Of a stretch of 12,007 bases of DNA, positions 1-6,875 are shown in pieces; position 1 is the first letter of the stretch; each line of letters starts with the position of its first letter. This DNA comes from Pleurocapsa sp. MO_226.B13 (GTDB lineage Bacteria; Cyanobacteriota; Cyanobacteriia; Cyanobacteriales; Xenococcaceae), in contig JASJEI010000130.1 in the NCBI GenBank assembly GCA_030064795.1, positions 1-12,007 on the forward strand, in the 5' to 3' direction. Both the position numbers and the translations under genes were made by a program. Below the pieces are notes generated by a model, which was given only the letters and a program-made list of their open reading frames with translations, ran no database searches and was not told the origin of the DNA.

Positions 1-1
1 A

Positions 2-1447
2 AGAGAAGATCGATTCGGGAGTAATAGAGATAAAACAGCAGCAACAAACTTTAGAGTCAATCCAGTTTCAGACAGCAGGAGTAACGATTACTCAGACAGA
101 CAACGGAACATTTCTGACTCTGCCGACGGACTCGACTCTAAATCCTGGCTGGCAATGCCAGGGAAAACCTTGTCTGAAATTGGAGTCCTAAAGGATACCG
201 CTACGCATATAGATGATGAGCGAACTAGAAAACAGACTAATGACCGCTTTGGAGAAGTTAGCGCAGCAGTACAAGCAGGACATGACGAATCTATCCCACA
301 GATACAGCAAGGACATGAATCGGTTAGAGAAGCAGAACAAGCAGCTTCAACAGCAAGTGATGCACTTAAGCAAACAAGTGAAGGACTTGAACGGGCAAAT
401 CAAGAACTTGAATTTATCCAACAACAAACTGCTCTCAATCTTACAAGAATCAGGGTCGCTTTAAAGAAAAGAAGAGCCAAAGAACTGGATCGGTTTAAAA
501 CCGAGATTAATCTGGTTTCTTACGCTCGCAGTCAAGGTTATCGATATCTTAAAAGAGAATCAAGTCCAAATAGTGCGGTGCTGCGTCATAACTCAGGGGA
601 CAAAATAGTAGTTGCTACTGACAGATCCGGACACGGTATTTATTTTTCGGTCAGGGATAATGATGACAACGGTACGATTATTGATTTTGTCCAGAATCGC
701 AGTAATTTGAATTTAAGTGGGGTGAGAAAAGAGTTACGTCCGCATTTAGCCAAAAGCGATCGCTCTCTAATTGAGGATGTTGCCAAACCAATACCTATTA
801 ATCGAGATAAAATTTCTCTAATCAAAAAGTTTTCAGGGTTTTCCGCACCAACGAACAATTCTTATTTAGCTTCACGGGGGATTGGTAAATCTACCTTTGA
901 TGGCGATAGATTTACCAACCGAATCGCTACCGACAGCCAAGATCATGTGATTTTTCCCCACTATGACCGAGATGGGTTAACTGGATACTCGATTTTGAAT
1001 GTTAACTTTACTGGTTTTAGTAGGGGTGGAACTAAAGCTCTGTGGCAATCGAACCAGAATGAAGATGATACGAGATTGGTAATTACGGCTCGTGCTATTG
1101 ACGCACTGTCTTATCATCAACTGTTCCCCCACGAGCAGACTCGCTATATTTCTACAGAGGGTACGCCATCTAATTATCAAAAAGAGTTAATAGTAGAGGC
1201 GATGGCAGAGCTTAATAATACTGGAGATGAGATAATTATTGCTACAGATAATGATGAAGTGGGTGAGCGACTAGCTTCTACCCTCGTATCTTTAGCTCCT
1301 GATAGTACTCAGATTATGCGTCACTTGCCTGAAAACGCAGAGAGTTGGAATGAGGTGTTACAAAGACAGATTGATTTCAACAGGTATTTAGCCCAGCAGT
1401 CTAAGCAAAAATCAAAACAGAAAAAACGTAGTCAACTAGAACTTTAA
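2..1447 (+). CDS. Relaxase C-terminal part with DUF3991-TOPRIM module (5' end outside window)
   Basis: The frame is open from the window's second base to the TAA at 1445, so the ATG at 155 is probably internal and the protein begins upstream. The first ~155 codons are a charged, Gln/Glu-rich linker. Next comes DUF3991 at about 490-690 (motifs YARSQGYRYL, GDKIVVATD, GTIIDFVQNR). A TOPRIM fold follows at about 1076-1300, with IDALSYHQL and the acidic DND triplet (1247-1255). In this family the pair forms the primase-like C-terminus of mobilisation relaxases or a stand-alone protein; TOPRIM binds metal for nucleotidyl transfer. The glutamate expected before IDALS is absent: the sequence reads TARAIDALS where relatives usually have TES-IDALS. 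Two small frames nested in the linker support a relaxase origin. The HUH nuclease domain itself is not visible, so relaxase identity is inferred; the DUF3991-TOPRIM call is firm. Confidence 0.82.
   Translation, partial: REDRFGSNRDKTAATNFRVNPVSDSRSNDYSDRQRNISDSADGLDSKSWLAMPGKTLSEIGVLKDTATHIDDERTRKQTNDRFGEVSAAVQAGHDESIPQIQQGHESVREAEQAASTASDALKQTSEGLERANQELEFIQQQTALNLTRIRVALKKRRAKELDRFKTEINLVSYARSQGYRYLKRESSPNSAVLRHNSGDKIVVATDRSGHGIYFSVRDNDDNGTIIDFVQNRSNLNLSGVRKELRPHLAKSDRSLIEDVAKPIPINRDKISLIKKFSGFSAPTNNSYLASRGIGKSTFDGDRFTNRIATDSQDHVIFPHYDRDGLTGYSILNVNFTGFSRGGTKALWQSNQNEDDTRLVITARAIDALSYHQLFPHEQTRYISTEGTPSNYQKELIVEAMAELNNTGDEIIIATDNDEVGERLASTLVSLAPDSTQIMRHLPENAESWNEVLQRQIDFNRYLAQQSKQKSKQKKRSQLEL
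3..191 (+). CDS. C-terminal end of a MobB/MbeB-like relaxosome accessory protein (partial)
   Basis: A second frame, +1 relative to the relaxase frame, is open from base 3 to the TAA at 189-191. It reads as protein: a Gln-rich helix (EIKQQQQTLESI), a strand-like segment (GVTITQTDNGTFLTLP) and an ending NPGWQCQGKPCLKLES. From memory, the pattern of a short strand, LP, then GW..G.P..KL at the extreme C-terminus resembles the tails of MobB/MbeB accessory proteins, which assist the relaxase at oriT and are often encoded inside the mobA gene. The 5' part lies outside the window. It ends 21 bases before the MobD-like frame and shares its reading frame. The family call rests on this tail and on position, so it is tentative; an unrelated small plasmid protein is possible. 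Confidence 0.42.
   Translation, partial: EKIDSGVIEIKQQQQTLESIQFQTAGVTITQTDNGTFLTLPTDSTLNPGWQCQGKPCLKLES
213..464 (+). CDS. MobD/MbeD-like coiled-coil mobilisation protein nested in the relaxase gene
   Basis: An 83-residue protein beginning MMSELENRLMTALEKLAQQY. ColE1 MbeD/MobD-family proteins open in a very similar way (M-x-ELE-x-L-x-x-A-x-E-x-L-x-x-x-Y), so the start is well placed; the ATG at 216 is an equal alternative. The remainder is one long amphipathic helix with heptad-like spacing (QQVMHLSKQVKDLNGQIKNL), predicting a coiled coil and no membrane segment. MbeD-type proteins are small accessory factors needed for efficient plasmid mobilisation. The whole gene lies inside the relaxase-frame linker, shifted +1, which matches the ColE1 arrangement of mbeB and mbeD within mbeA. 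AAGGA at 192-196 is a weak, rather distant ribosome-binding candidate. The family call is from the N-terminal pattern and the context. Confidence 0.62.
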   Translation: MMSELENRLMTALEKLAQQYKQDMTNLSHRYSKDMNRLEKQNKQLQQQVMHLSKQVKDLNGQIKNLNLSNNKLLSILQESGSL

Positions 1448-1569
1448 TCGTAATGGTAGCGACATTGTAGGAAATAGACGTGTTTTTGAAAAGCCGAATC
1501 TACTAAAACAATAAATATCGCACTAATTTTTCTAAAATAAATAGATACGAGGTATTGAAATCAACAGGG

Positions 1570-1577
1570 GCGATCGC
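1570..1577. repeat. HIP1 octamer GCGATCGC (one of seven)
   Basis: Perfect GCGATCGC palindromes occur at 756-763, 1570-1577, 1972-1979, 2201-2208, 6454-6461, 7488-7495 and 11668-11675. HIP1 over-representation is a hallmark of many cyanobacterial genomes, so these sites support the taxonomic assignment. They fall in intact genes as well as in decayed ones. Confidence 0.9.
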
Positions 1578-1581
1578 AGAC

Positions 1582-2226
1582 ATGGTGGATAAAATTGCCT
1601 TCCAAAGTATTGGTGGAGTAGAAGGTATTTATTTGCCTAGTCAAGAAAACTCGGAATATGGAACTTTGCTTACTGATTATGGGATTTTTCCCGCCGAGGT
1701 ATCTAAGCGAATTATGAGAAAGTTTCCCAAAATTACGGGTCATCCCATATCTGAGTCATCAGGCCAAATACGATTAAGATTTCTAGCTTGGCTTATTGGT
1801 ATTGAAGAAGCTCCGTACTATCGTCTCGATCTGCGTTCAATTCACGATGAATTTCCCTCATGGATCTCAGGCGATAATTGGTTCTACCTCCAAGGAATAA
1901 TTACTGAACGCACTCCAGAAATAGTTACCTTAAAAATGCAGCGTAACCATTGGCAGGGTTATACAGAAGAAGCGATCGCTGCTTCAGTTAACTATCTAAA
2001 AATCCTTAATTGCCCTAGTAATGTAAGAGCATCACAATTTTGGAAATTTACAGTTAGTTTTAAAGAGGGTTTTTTACACTGTCTAACTGCTGAAAGGTTA
2101 GCCGATGCACGCAATACCAAGAAGATTTTAAAATCGTGGGCTACCGACCCATTACACGGCTCTCACTATGAAGAATTGTTAAATAGAACAGGTGTCAAAG
2201 GCGATCGCCGTATCGAAGTTACATGA
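1582..2226 (+). CDS. Unrecognised protein, 214 aa
   Basis: The frame is open from a TTG at 1555. I chose the ATG at 1582, which has AGGGG at 1566-1570 upstream, whereas the only purine-rich run before the TTG (GAGG, 1549-1552) is too close. No signal peptide or membrane segment is apparent. The sequence is rich in aromatic residues and shows strand-rich segments (NWFYLQGIITERTPEIVTL near the middle, FWKFTVSFKEGFLHCLTAERL near the end) that would suit a small beta-barrel or OB-like fold, but this is only an impression. I do not recognise the family. It lies about 130 bases after the mobilisation gene and 320 bases before the replication gene, co-oriented with both, so a plasmid-backbone role is a reasonable guess. 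Two HIP1 sites lie inside the gene and one more just before its ATG. Confidence 0.7.
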   Translation: MVDKIAFQSIGGVEGIYLPSQENSEYGTLLTDYGIFPAEVSKRIMRKFPKITGHPISESSGQIRLRFLAWLIGIEEAPYYRLDLRSIHDEFPSWISGDNWFYLQGIITERTPEIVTLKMQRNHWQGYTEEAIAASVNYLKILNCPSNVRASQFWKFTVSFKEGFLHCLTAERLADARNTKKILKSWATDPLHGSHYEELLNRTGVKGDRRIEVT

Positions 2227-2546
2227 GAAGAAGATCCTTGCATTGTCATTGCCTCACAAAAGGTTTACCGATTTGTATTAACTACACTAGCTCTAGAAGC
2301 GCAAAAACTAAGAGCATCTTAAAATTTAGACATTCAATCTCCACAGTTAGATAGATATGCCTTCTAGAGTTATTATTGTGGTTAGTTAAATACTAAGGAC
2401 GGACGCAAGTACGCGAGTCCAATCTCTCAAAGCAGTGCAATCTTGTTTGGCGACGAGACACTGAATTGAGTCAATTTCTTATGGATGGATACCCGTCCTT
2501 AAGTTTGATTGTACCGCGTTTGTCTGTCATCCTCAACTCTGAAAAC
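2227..2546 (+). promoter_or_regulatory. Leader region of the replication gene with small inverted repeats
   Basis: No convincing gene is seen here. The stretch carries CTCTAGAAG at 2291-2299 and its exact complement CTTCTAGAG at 2361-2369. It also has a short TTAGT/ACTAA dyad (2382-2396) and a 13-base palindrome at 2464-2476. Its position before a rep gene makes it a candidate for rep control or the origin, but I see no clear iteron array. The rep frame is technically open from a TTG at 2466. Confidence 0.4.
2464..2476. promoter_or_regulatory. Possible operator palindrome AATTGA-G-TCAATT
   Basis: This is a perfect 6-base dyad around a central G, 71 bases before the preferred rep start. It overlaps the TTG at 2466, which argues mildly against that TTG being the start. 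Short AT-rich dyads of this kind are typical repressor sites, but no binder is identified. Confidence 0.3.
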
Positions 2547-5500
2547 ATGGATACAGACCGGACAAAACTCAACCAGAACCCTCAAACCCCAGCAGCTCAA
2601 CAATTTAACCAAGTTGTTGACCATCACTTAACTGAGTGGAATAACAGTTGTGTAGACGAACAATTAACAACTCTTAACCTAAGAACTCTCATGGGAGCGA
2701 GCGCCTACGAATATTTACTTTACGGCTTGCCAGACTCGGAACGCCGTAACGATGGTAGGCTGAGAGATAAATGGTTAAATCGCTACGCTCATCTTGAGAA
2801 TGGTGGTTGGTGGGTTTCGGGATTAGACCCCCTCAATAACTGGCAACCGATGCAGTGGGGACGCTATAAGCCCGACAATCCTCGGATTATGGGTCACAAA
2901 AACAAACCCATCAAATACGAGTCTCCGCCTAATGTTGCCAACCGCGTCACCTACTTTAATGTTCCCGACCATATTTGGGACAGAGTAGCCAAACGCTACA
3001 AGATCAAGCGATATCACTCGCCTTTAGCCTTACGATTAACTGCCAAGCCCGCTGTCGCGGACGGGTGTGGGGTGTTGGGGGTAGGGTGTAGGAATAAACA
3101 CCATCCCAGTGACGGAGTATATTCTTTAACAGAAACAGGTTTGAGGCCATCTTTGCTCTTTTGTCTGAGAGATGGCATAAAACCCCCTTTTCTACAGCAG
3201 GTTCAGAATCCTCAATTTGACCCTACACCCCACACCCCAACCCCTAAACCCTATTGCTTCTGGTCGTGGGTACAGCAACATCCCGAAATCCCGATTATCC
3301 TCGCCGAAGGAGAAAAGAAAGCAGCTTGTTTGCTCTCACAAGGATTTGTAGCGCTCGCCCAGCCGGGGATCTGGAATGGACGAGTTGGCAAGAAGGGAAA
3401 AGAAAGATTACACCCCGACTTGATGCCAATGGCACAAAAGGGGCGTAAATTTACCATCCTCTTTGACTACGAAACCAAGCCCAAAACTCGCTATGCTATC
3501 TATCAAGCCACTCTCCGCACGGGGCAAGCAATTGAAGCTGCTGGTTGTGAATGTGACGTAGCCTCTTTACCAGGACCAGAAAAAGGCGTAGATGATTTTG
3601 TAGCTGCTCGTGGTGAGGACTCAGAATCATTATTGAGCGCGATTATCGATGACGCATACAGCTTAAAAGACTACCGACGGGTCTGTTTGACTAAAAAACG
3701 GGGACTCAGCGACAAATATCCCCCCAATGTCAAACTCAATACTCGCTTTCTAAGTAATGCTGTGAGCCTACCGACAACGGGGCTGGTGGTTCTCTGGAGT
3801 GGTATGGGAACGGGAAAAACCGAACTGATGGCAAGATTCCGCGAGTTGTATCCTACTATGCGCTTTTTGAATCTCGGTCATCGGGTAAATCTGCTTAAAA
3901 ACCTCTCTAAACGGTTAAATACGGAGATGTATTCGGCGTTATCTCAAGGAGATTTACGCTCGGCACTCGCTCTTTCCATTACCGTTGATAGTTTATATAA
4001 ACTACAAACCCAACTTAATGAATACGGCTGCGTGTTTATCGACGAAGCCTGTCAATATTTGGCACACCTCCTTCACAGTCAAACCTGTCGGTCACATCGG
4101 GCAGAAATTTTAGAGGTTCTAGAATACATTATCCGTAAAGCCAAACTGGTGGTGCTAGCCGATGCCCACATGGATGATGTTACCGTCGATTTCTTCCGTG
4201 CTATGCGCCCTGAGGGAGAAGTTCCCTTTATTATTAAGAATGATTACAAGGTAACTGGCAGAACGGTTTATTTCTACGAAGGTATTGATAACAGTGCCTT
4301 GGTTTCCAAAATCTTTACTGCCCTGATGCTGGGATTAAAGATCATGGTGGTTAGTGACTCTAAGAAGTTTATCAAGAAACTAGAAGCTGCCATGACGGTT
4401 AAGGTTTTTGACAACCAGCCACTTTTTGGTAAAGACGGTCAATTAGACAGCGAATCTGATAACAAACTACGCATCTGGTCGATACACGCGGAAAATAGCG
4501 GTAGTGAAGAGAATGTGGCATTTATCAAGGATATTTCCTCAGAAGTTAAAAATGTCGATGTTTTGCTGGCTTCTCCCAGTTTAGGTACGGGGGTTGATAT
4601 TCCCAATTATCATTTTGATGCCGTTTTCGGCGCATTCCATGCGGTGAGCCAAACAGCTACTGAATGCGCCCAATCCCTCCACCGCTATCGTCCCCAAGTC
4701 CCCTTACACATCTGGGTCGCTCCTTGTCCTCCCTTTGGGTACAAAGAAACTAATTCCGCCAAGATTAAGGAGCGGATGCTAGAACTTAACGAGATGACCG
4801 CATTTTTAATTCGCATTGACCCCGAAACTGGCATTCGAGGTGCGGAAAAAGACTGGGCGTTAGATGCTTATTGTGAAATTGAAGCTAACCGCAACCGTTC
4901 GATTAACAATTTACGGGACGATCTACACTCCCTGTTAGGCGAGATGGGGTATAACCTAGTTACCGCCGAAAAGCAAGCAGATACCCAAGTCGCGATGGAA
5001 TTATTTGAAGCTGGTCAATATTTAGACACCGCTCACCAACTAGCAGTAGTTCGGGCTGCTAACATCAGCAGTAGCGAATATTTAAGCCGTCAGTCAAAAG
5101 ACTACCTCCAACCAGAAGAAATTGTTGAATGCGAAAAATATCGGATTTCTAGAGATTACGGAATGCCCGTAACTGAAGAATTGGTCAAGCGGGATGCTGG
5201 GGGCTACCTGATCGGTCAAATAATTGCCTTAGAATCCCTGTTATTACCCTCAGAAGGAGAAATTATCGACCCGACAACAGGTAAAAAATATCCCGCACCA
5301 CCCCAGATTGTAGCTCAGAGGGATTTAAGAGAACGGGATAATTTACCCCTGTGTATGGATTGGCATAATTATTCTGGTTTATGGTTAGCCCGTCATATTT
5401 TAGGTTTACCCAAGATACTATCCCGATTGCTGGCAGGAGAAGCTCTTTGTGCCACTGACCCCGATGTGGTGCAGATGACTGAGACTGCTGTGATGGCTCG

Positions 5501-6092
5501 CGCCCAGATTAAAGCTATTCTTAACCTCACCATTCCCCAGAATTGTCAACCTATGTGGCTACTAGGAATATTGATAGGACAACTGGGGTTAAAGATGATT
5601 GGTCGGAAAAAGGGCAGACGGGGACAACAGGTTCGATATTACAGCTTGTCAGTCGAAGAATTAGCCTTCGCCGTAGAAGTTTTGCAATACCGAGAGCGAC
5701 AGCGAATTGAAAAAGCCGAAAGGGAACGGGAAATCCAAGAACAAAATCGCCTCCATCAGGCTATGATGCAGTCGCAGTATGGGATCGATCCACCAGCACC
5801 GACCGTAACCACTCCCCCCCTAAAAAGGGATATTTATCCATATGAGGGGGTGGTGGATACGGGAGAAAACGATCCTAAAAATGCCGCTCATAGTTCTAAT
5901 GAACCATTAACTGACACTCTAGAAAAGCTTAAACCGTGTCTGGAATTAATAGAACGAACAATTAATTTGGGTTTATCGGTAATTAAAGAGATTGTGATTG
6001 AGCTGCTGGCAAACAATGGCATACAAACCCATATTCTCAGTTGGCTACTACAATCTAAGAAACTGAGTATCGTGTATATGGGGGCTGGATAA
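2547..6092 (+). CDS. Plasmid replication protein, CyRepA1 family
   Basis: About 1181 residues from the ATG at 2547. The frame extends back to a TTG at 2466 with another ATG at 2481, but the extra residues look unlike the family start. The N-terminal region has YEYLLYG, RRNDGRLRDKW and ENGGWWVSGLDP. A DUF3854 (TOPRIM-like) segment follows, with WVQQHPEIPIILAEGEKKA (Glu254), FDYETK (Asp307) and KGVDDF. A helicase-like ATPase follows: Walker A GMGTGKT at 419-425, GHRVNLL, Walker B FIDEA around Asp499, ADAH, SLGTGVDIP near 678 and QSLHRYRP near 709. The C-terminal third is less conserved, with a charged coiled coil (about 1050-1075). This order is that of cyanobacterial CyRepA1, thought to initiate plasmid replication by primase-like and helicase-like activities. 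Residues ~172-233 are an unusual insertion encoded by a palindromic element. The stop overlaps the next ATG by one base. Confidence 0.9.
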   Translation: MDTDRTKLNQNPQTPAAQQFNQVVDHHLTEWNNSCVDEQLTTLNLRTLMGASAYEYLLYGLPDSERRNDGRLRDKWLNRYAHLENGGWWVSGLDPLNNWQPMQWGRYKPDNPRIMGHKNKPIKYESPPNVANRVTYFNVPDHIWDRVAKRYKIKRYHSPLALRLTAKPAVADGCGVLGVGCRNKHHPSDGVYSLTETGLRPSLLFCLRDGIKPPFLQQVQNPQFDPTPHTPTPKPYCFWSWVQQHPEIPIILAEGEKKAACLLSQGFVALAQPGIWNGRVGKKGKERLHPDLMPMAQKGRKFTILFDYETKPKTRYAIYQATLRTGQAIEAAGCECDVASLPGPEKGVDDFVAARGEDSESLLSAIIDDAYSLKDYRRVCLTKKRGLSDKYPPNVKLNTRFLSNAVSLPTTGLVVLWSGMGTGKTELMARFRELYPTMRFLNLGHRVNLLKNLSKRLNTEMYSALSQGDLRSALALSITVDSLYKLQTQLNEYGCVFIDEACQYLAHLLHSQTCRSHRAEILEVLEYIIRKAKLVVLADAHMDDVTVDFFRAMRPEGEVPFIIKNDYKVTGRTVYFYEGIDNSALVSKIFTALMLGLKIMVVSDSKKFIKKLEAAMTVKVFDNQPLFGKDGQLDSESDNKLRIWSIHAENSGSEENVAFIKDISSEVKNVDVLLASPSLGTGVDIPNYHFDAVFGAFHAVSQTATECAQSLHRYRPQVPLHIWVAPCPPFGYKETNSAKIKERMLELNEMTAFLIRIDPETGIRGAEKDWALDAYCEIEANRNRSINNLRDDLHSLLGEMGYNLVTAEKQADTQVAMELFEAGQYLDTAHQLAVVRAANISSSEYLSRQSKDYLQPEEIVECEKYRISRDYGMPVTEELVKRDAGGYLIGQIIALESLLLPSEGEIIDPTTGKKYPAPPQIVAQRDLRERDNLPLCMDWHNYSGLWLARHILGLPKILSRLLAGEALCATDPDVVQMTETAVMARAQIKAILNLTIPQNCQPMWLLGILIGQLGLKMIGRKKGRRGQQVRYYSLSVEELAFAVEVLQYRERQRIEKAEREREIQEQNRLHQAMMQSQYGIDPPAPTVTTPPLKRDIYPYEGVVDTGENDPKNAAHSSNEPLTDTLEKLKPCLELIERTINLGLSVIKEIVIELLANNGIQTHILSWLLQSKKLSIVYMGAG
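3063..3237. repeat. Palindromic G/C-rich element inserted in frame in the rep gene
   Basis: The left arm at 3063-3079 (a 13-base run GGGTGTGGGGTGT, then TGGG) pairs with the right arm at 3221-3237, 16 of 17 positions. A second register also pairs: GGGTGTAGG at 3084-3092 with CCTACACCC at 3222-3230. The 141-base interior contains a smaller hairpin, GCCATCT/AGATGGC, at about 3146-3176. Translation gives low-complexity residues (GVLGVG, TPHTPTPK) between the conserved N-terminal region and the FWSWVQ start of DUF3854, where relatives have only a short link. G-rich heptamer-like repeats of this style are common in filamentous cyanobacteria. Confidence 0.7.
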
Positions 6093-6593
6093 TGGGTAAA
6101 GCTTCTCGAAGGAAGAAACTTTGAAGAGTATTAGCCGATCTAAAAAAGCTAGATAGTACATCAGCCTCGCCCAACACACCAAAGCCAGGACAAGGCTCGT
6201 TGGTTATGAGTCTCTTGGACGAGCATCAAAAAATTACTGCTAAGGGGAGGGGAATTTTCTCTTTTACCTCTGACAGTCAGCCAGCCTATGTTCCTTTAAG
6301 CAATCTTCGCTCATCACAAACCCAGGCGATTTCTCTTGTTAACAGTTACGATCCTGAAACCGAATTTCTAGCCAGTAATTTTTCTCTAGTTTCCCACCTT
6401 TTAGACAGCCAAACAATCATCAAGTGGCACCCTTAGAAGTTAATCTCTGAAGAGCGATCGCCTTAGAGCGAGTGTTGTCTTCAAACGAAGGTTCTGGCTC
6501 AGTTTTTCAGGGTCAACTCTTTATCCAAGATTTAGCTCTACTTTAGATGAACAAATGCAACCAAACCAGAATCAGCTTTGGGATTTAGCTTAA
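6092..6593 (+). pseudogene. Broken gene translationally coupled to the replication gene
   Basis: The rep stop and a new ATG overlap as TAATG (6090-6094). The reading begins MGKASRRKKL and meets TGA at 6122. The same frame continues at once as RVLADLKKL and on through [13 protein letters not shown] to a TAG at 6434. Shifting frame near 6400-6427 gives [11 protein letters not shown] (6448), RAIALERVLSS and SVFQGQLFIQDL. A second shift near 6531-6546 gives STLDEQMQPNQNQLWDLA and a final TAA at 6591. Both TGA codons sit where CGA (Arg) would extend a natural sequence (KKL-R-RV, VNL-R-RA). Joined, the pieces make about 165 residues. I do not recognise the family. A 78-residue product from the ATG at 6200 to 6436 could still be made. 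Coupling to rep suggests an original replication-linked role; this is inference. Confidence 0.6.
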
Positions 6594-6875
6594 TTATTGA
6601 CGATATTGTGACGTATTCATAGCAAATAGAAGCAAGTTTAGGGCTTGTTCGGGCTTAATTTTTGTTTAAGTCCCGATACTCTCAATGCTATCGATATTTT
6701 GGCCAAACTTAGATTATTGCTTAATGGGACTGCTACTCCATCCCTAGTTCTTCCCGATTGACTCCTAGCTTGGAATCAAAGTGACAGGTAAAAGCCGAAG
6801 CGATAACGGCGCAGTTTATCTGGATTCCTATCACCTGAATATCGAGGAAAAAAGAAGCGATTAAATATAGTTCTG
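6594..6875 (+). other. Decayed, coding-like intergenic stretch before nrdA
   Basis: No intact gene is present. Short protein-like stretches remain in different frames: LIIDDIVTYS then QIEASLGLVRA split by a TAG; SPDTLNAIDILAKLRLLL up to a TGA at 6759; and LGIKVTGKSRSDNGAVYLD ending in TAA at 6862. Together they look like a gene broken by stops and shifts, of unknown family. An imperfect hairpin (TCGGGCTTAA with TTAAGTCCCGA, one bulged base) lies at 6649-6676 without a following T-run. The nrdA promoter must lie here or further upstream, but I cannot place it. Confidence 0.4.

Noticed and set aside
462..470. Programmed -1 frameshift from the MobD-like frame into the DUF3991 frame
   Set aside because: There is no good slippery heptamer at the MobD stop, and the DUF3991 frame is already open from the window start, so a nested-gene model explains the overlap better.
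640..1180. Minus-strand ORFs of 67-72 residues
   Set aside because: They lie opposite the conserved DUF3991-TOPRIM coding sequence and have no recognisable domain; they are shadows.
3251..3457. Short ORFs on both strands over the DUF3854 segment
   Set aside because: They overlap the conserved EGEKKA region of the replication protein in wrong frames.
6609..6624. CRP-like site TGTGA with TCATA near 6607-6620
   Set aside because: The spacer is five bases instead of six and the second half site is poor; it is within decayed coding-like sequence.
6649..6676. Rho-independent terminator
   Set aside because: The hairpin is imperfect and is not followed by a run of T, so termination is not supported.
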